This document shows, in pieces, positions 6,170-6,251 of a DNA stretch of 6,251 nucleotides. The translations under genes and the position numbers were made by a program. The notes below the pieces were generated by a model, which saw only the letters and a list, made by a program, of their open reading frames with translations, searched no databases and was not told the origin of the DNA. The stretch is from NCBI GenBank assembly GCA_902489225.1, contig CABTZA010000107.1, positions 1-6,251 of the forward strand. Reading direction: 5' to 3'. The number at the start of each line of letters is the position of its first letter. The stretch's first letter is position 1. The DNA comes from an uncultured Collinsella sp. GTDB lineage: Bacteria; Actinomycetota; Coriobacteriia; Coriobacteriales; Coriobacteriaceae.

Positions 6170-6232
6170 GGGACGGGTCTCAATCGAACGACGGAATCGC
6201 ATGCGATCCGCAACCGATTGAAAACCCGCCCC
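6170..6232. repeat. Nested inverted repeat upstream of the peptidase gene
   Basis: Two long arms, 6170-6186 and 6215-6232, can pair over 17 bp with two G-U wobbles and one bulged base. Between them lies a second palindrome, the perfect 12-mer ATCGCATGCGAT (6196-6207), flanked by CGG (6192-6194) and CCG (6208-6210). As minus-strand RNA it forms one long stem. It has no U-tract on either side, so it is not a standard intrinsic terminator. It lies directly upstream of the tentative -10 box, where an operator could sit. It may instead mark the 3' end of a gene to the right, or be a dispersed repeat. The rest of 6138-6251 shows no gene. Confidence 0.8.
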
Positions 6233-6251
6233 TCAACATGATACGAAAGAC

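Noticed and set aside
6239..6251. ATG at 6239 on the plus strand as the start of a divergent gene
   Set aside because: Only a few codons are visible before the window ends and no Shine-Dalgarno sequence precedes it.
1..6251. CRISPR arrays, tRNA or rRNA genes, insertion sequences, attachment sites
   Set aside because: No regularly spaced repeats, cloverleaf-like sequence, transposase motifs or terminal repeats were found; nearly all of the window is filled by core genes.

Overview
The window is a tightly packed, GC-rich stretch of bacterial core chromosome in which every supported gene lies on the minus strand. Read in the direction of transcription (right to left) the order is: an M24B Xaa-Pro peptidase, efp, an Asp23-family gene, nusB, xseB, tlyA, nadK and recN (cut by the left edge). 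The tlyA-nadK-recN run is the order found in Actinobacteria such as Mycobacterium. The peptidase-efp-asp23-nusB-xseB-tlyA-recN backbone is also recognisable in Bacillus (yqhT-efp-...-yqhY-nusB-...-xseB-...-yqxC-...-recN). Together with the base composition and protein character this suggests a Coriobacteriia member, perhaps a Collinsella-like gut actinobacterium. That taxonomic call is an inference from order and composition, not from a search.

Right part (about 4850-6251): the peptidase gene has a short leader, and just upstream lies a striking nested inverted repeat (6170-6232). The gene ends in a strong intrinsic terminator (4943-4985). A TATAAT box follows (4906-4911), so efp appears to start a new transcript.

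Middle and left part (1-4848): efp, asp23, nusB, xseB, tlyA, nadK and recN follow with gaps of 24, 3, 2 and 26 nt, then overlaps of 4 and 11 nt, and no internal terminator was seen. They look like one operon with coupled translation. The genes serve translation (EF-P, TlyA rRNA methylation), transcription and rRNA antitermination (NusB), NADP supply (NadK) and DNA repair (XseB, RecN), with one protein of poorly defined role (Asp23 family).

I see no mobile element, CRISPR array, tRNA or rRNA gene, and no evidence of an undescribed system. The points most worth a second look are the nested palindrome before the peptidase gene, xseB without its partner xseA, a long acidic Ala/Glu tail on NusB, and substitutions in conserved NadK motifs.
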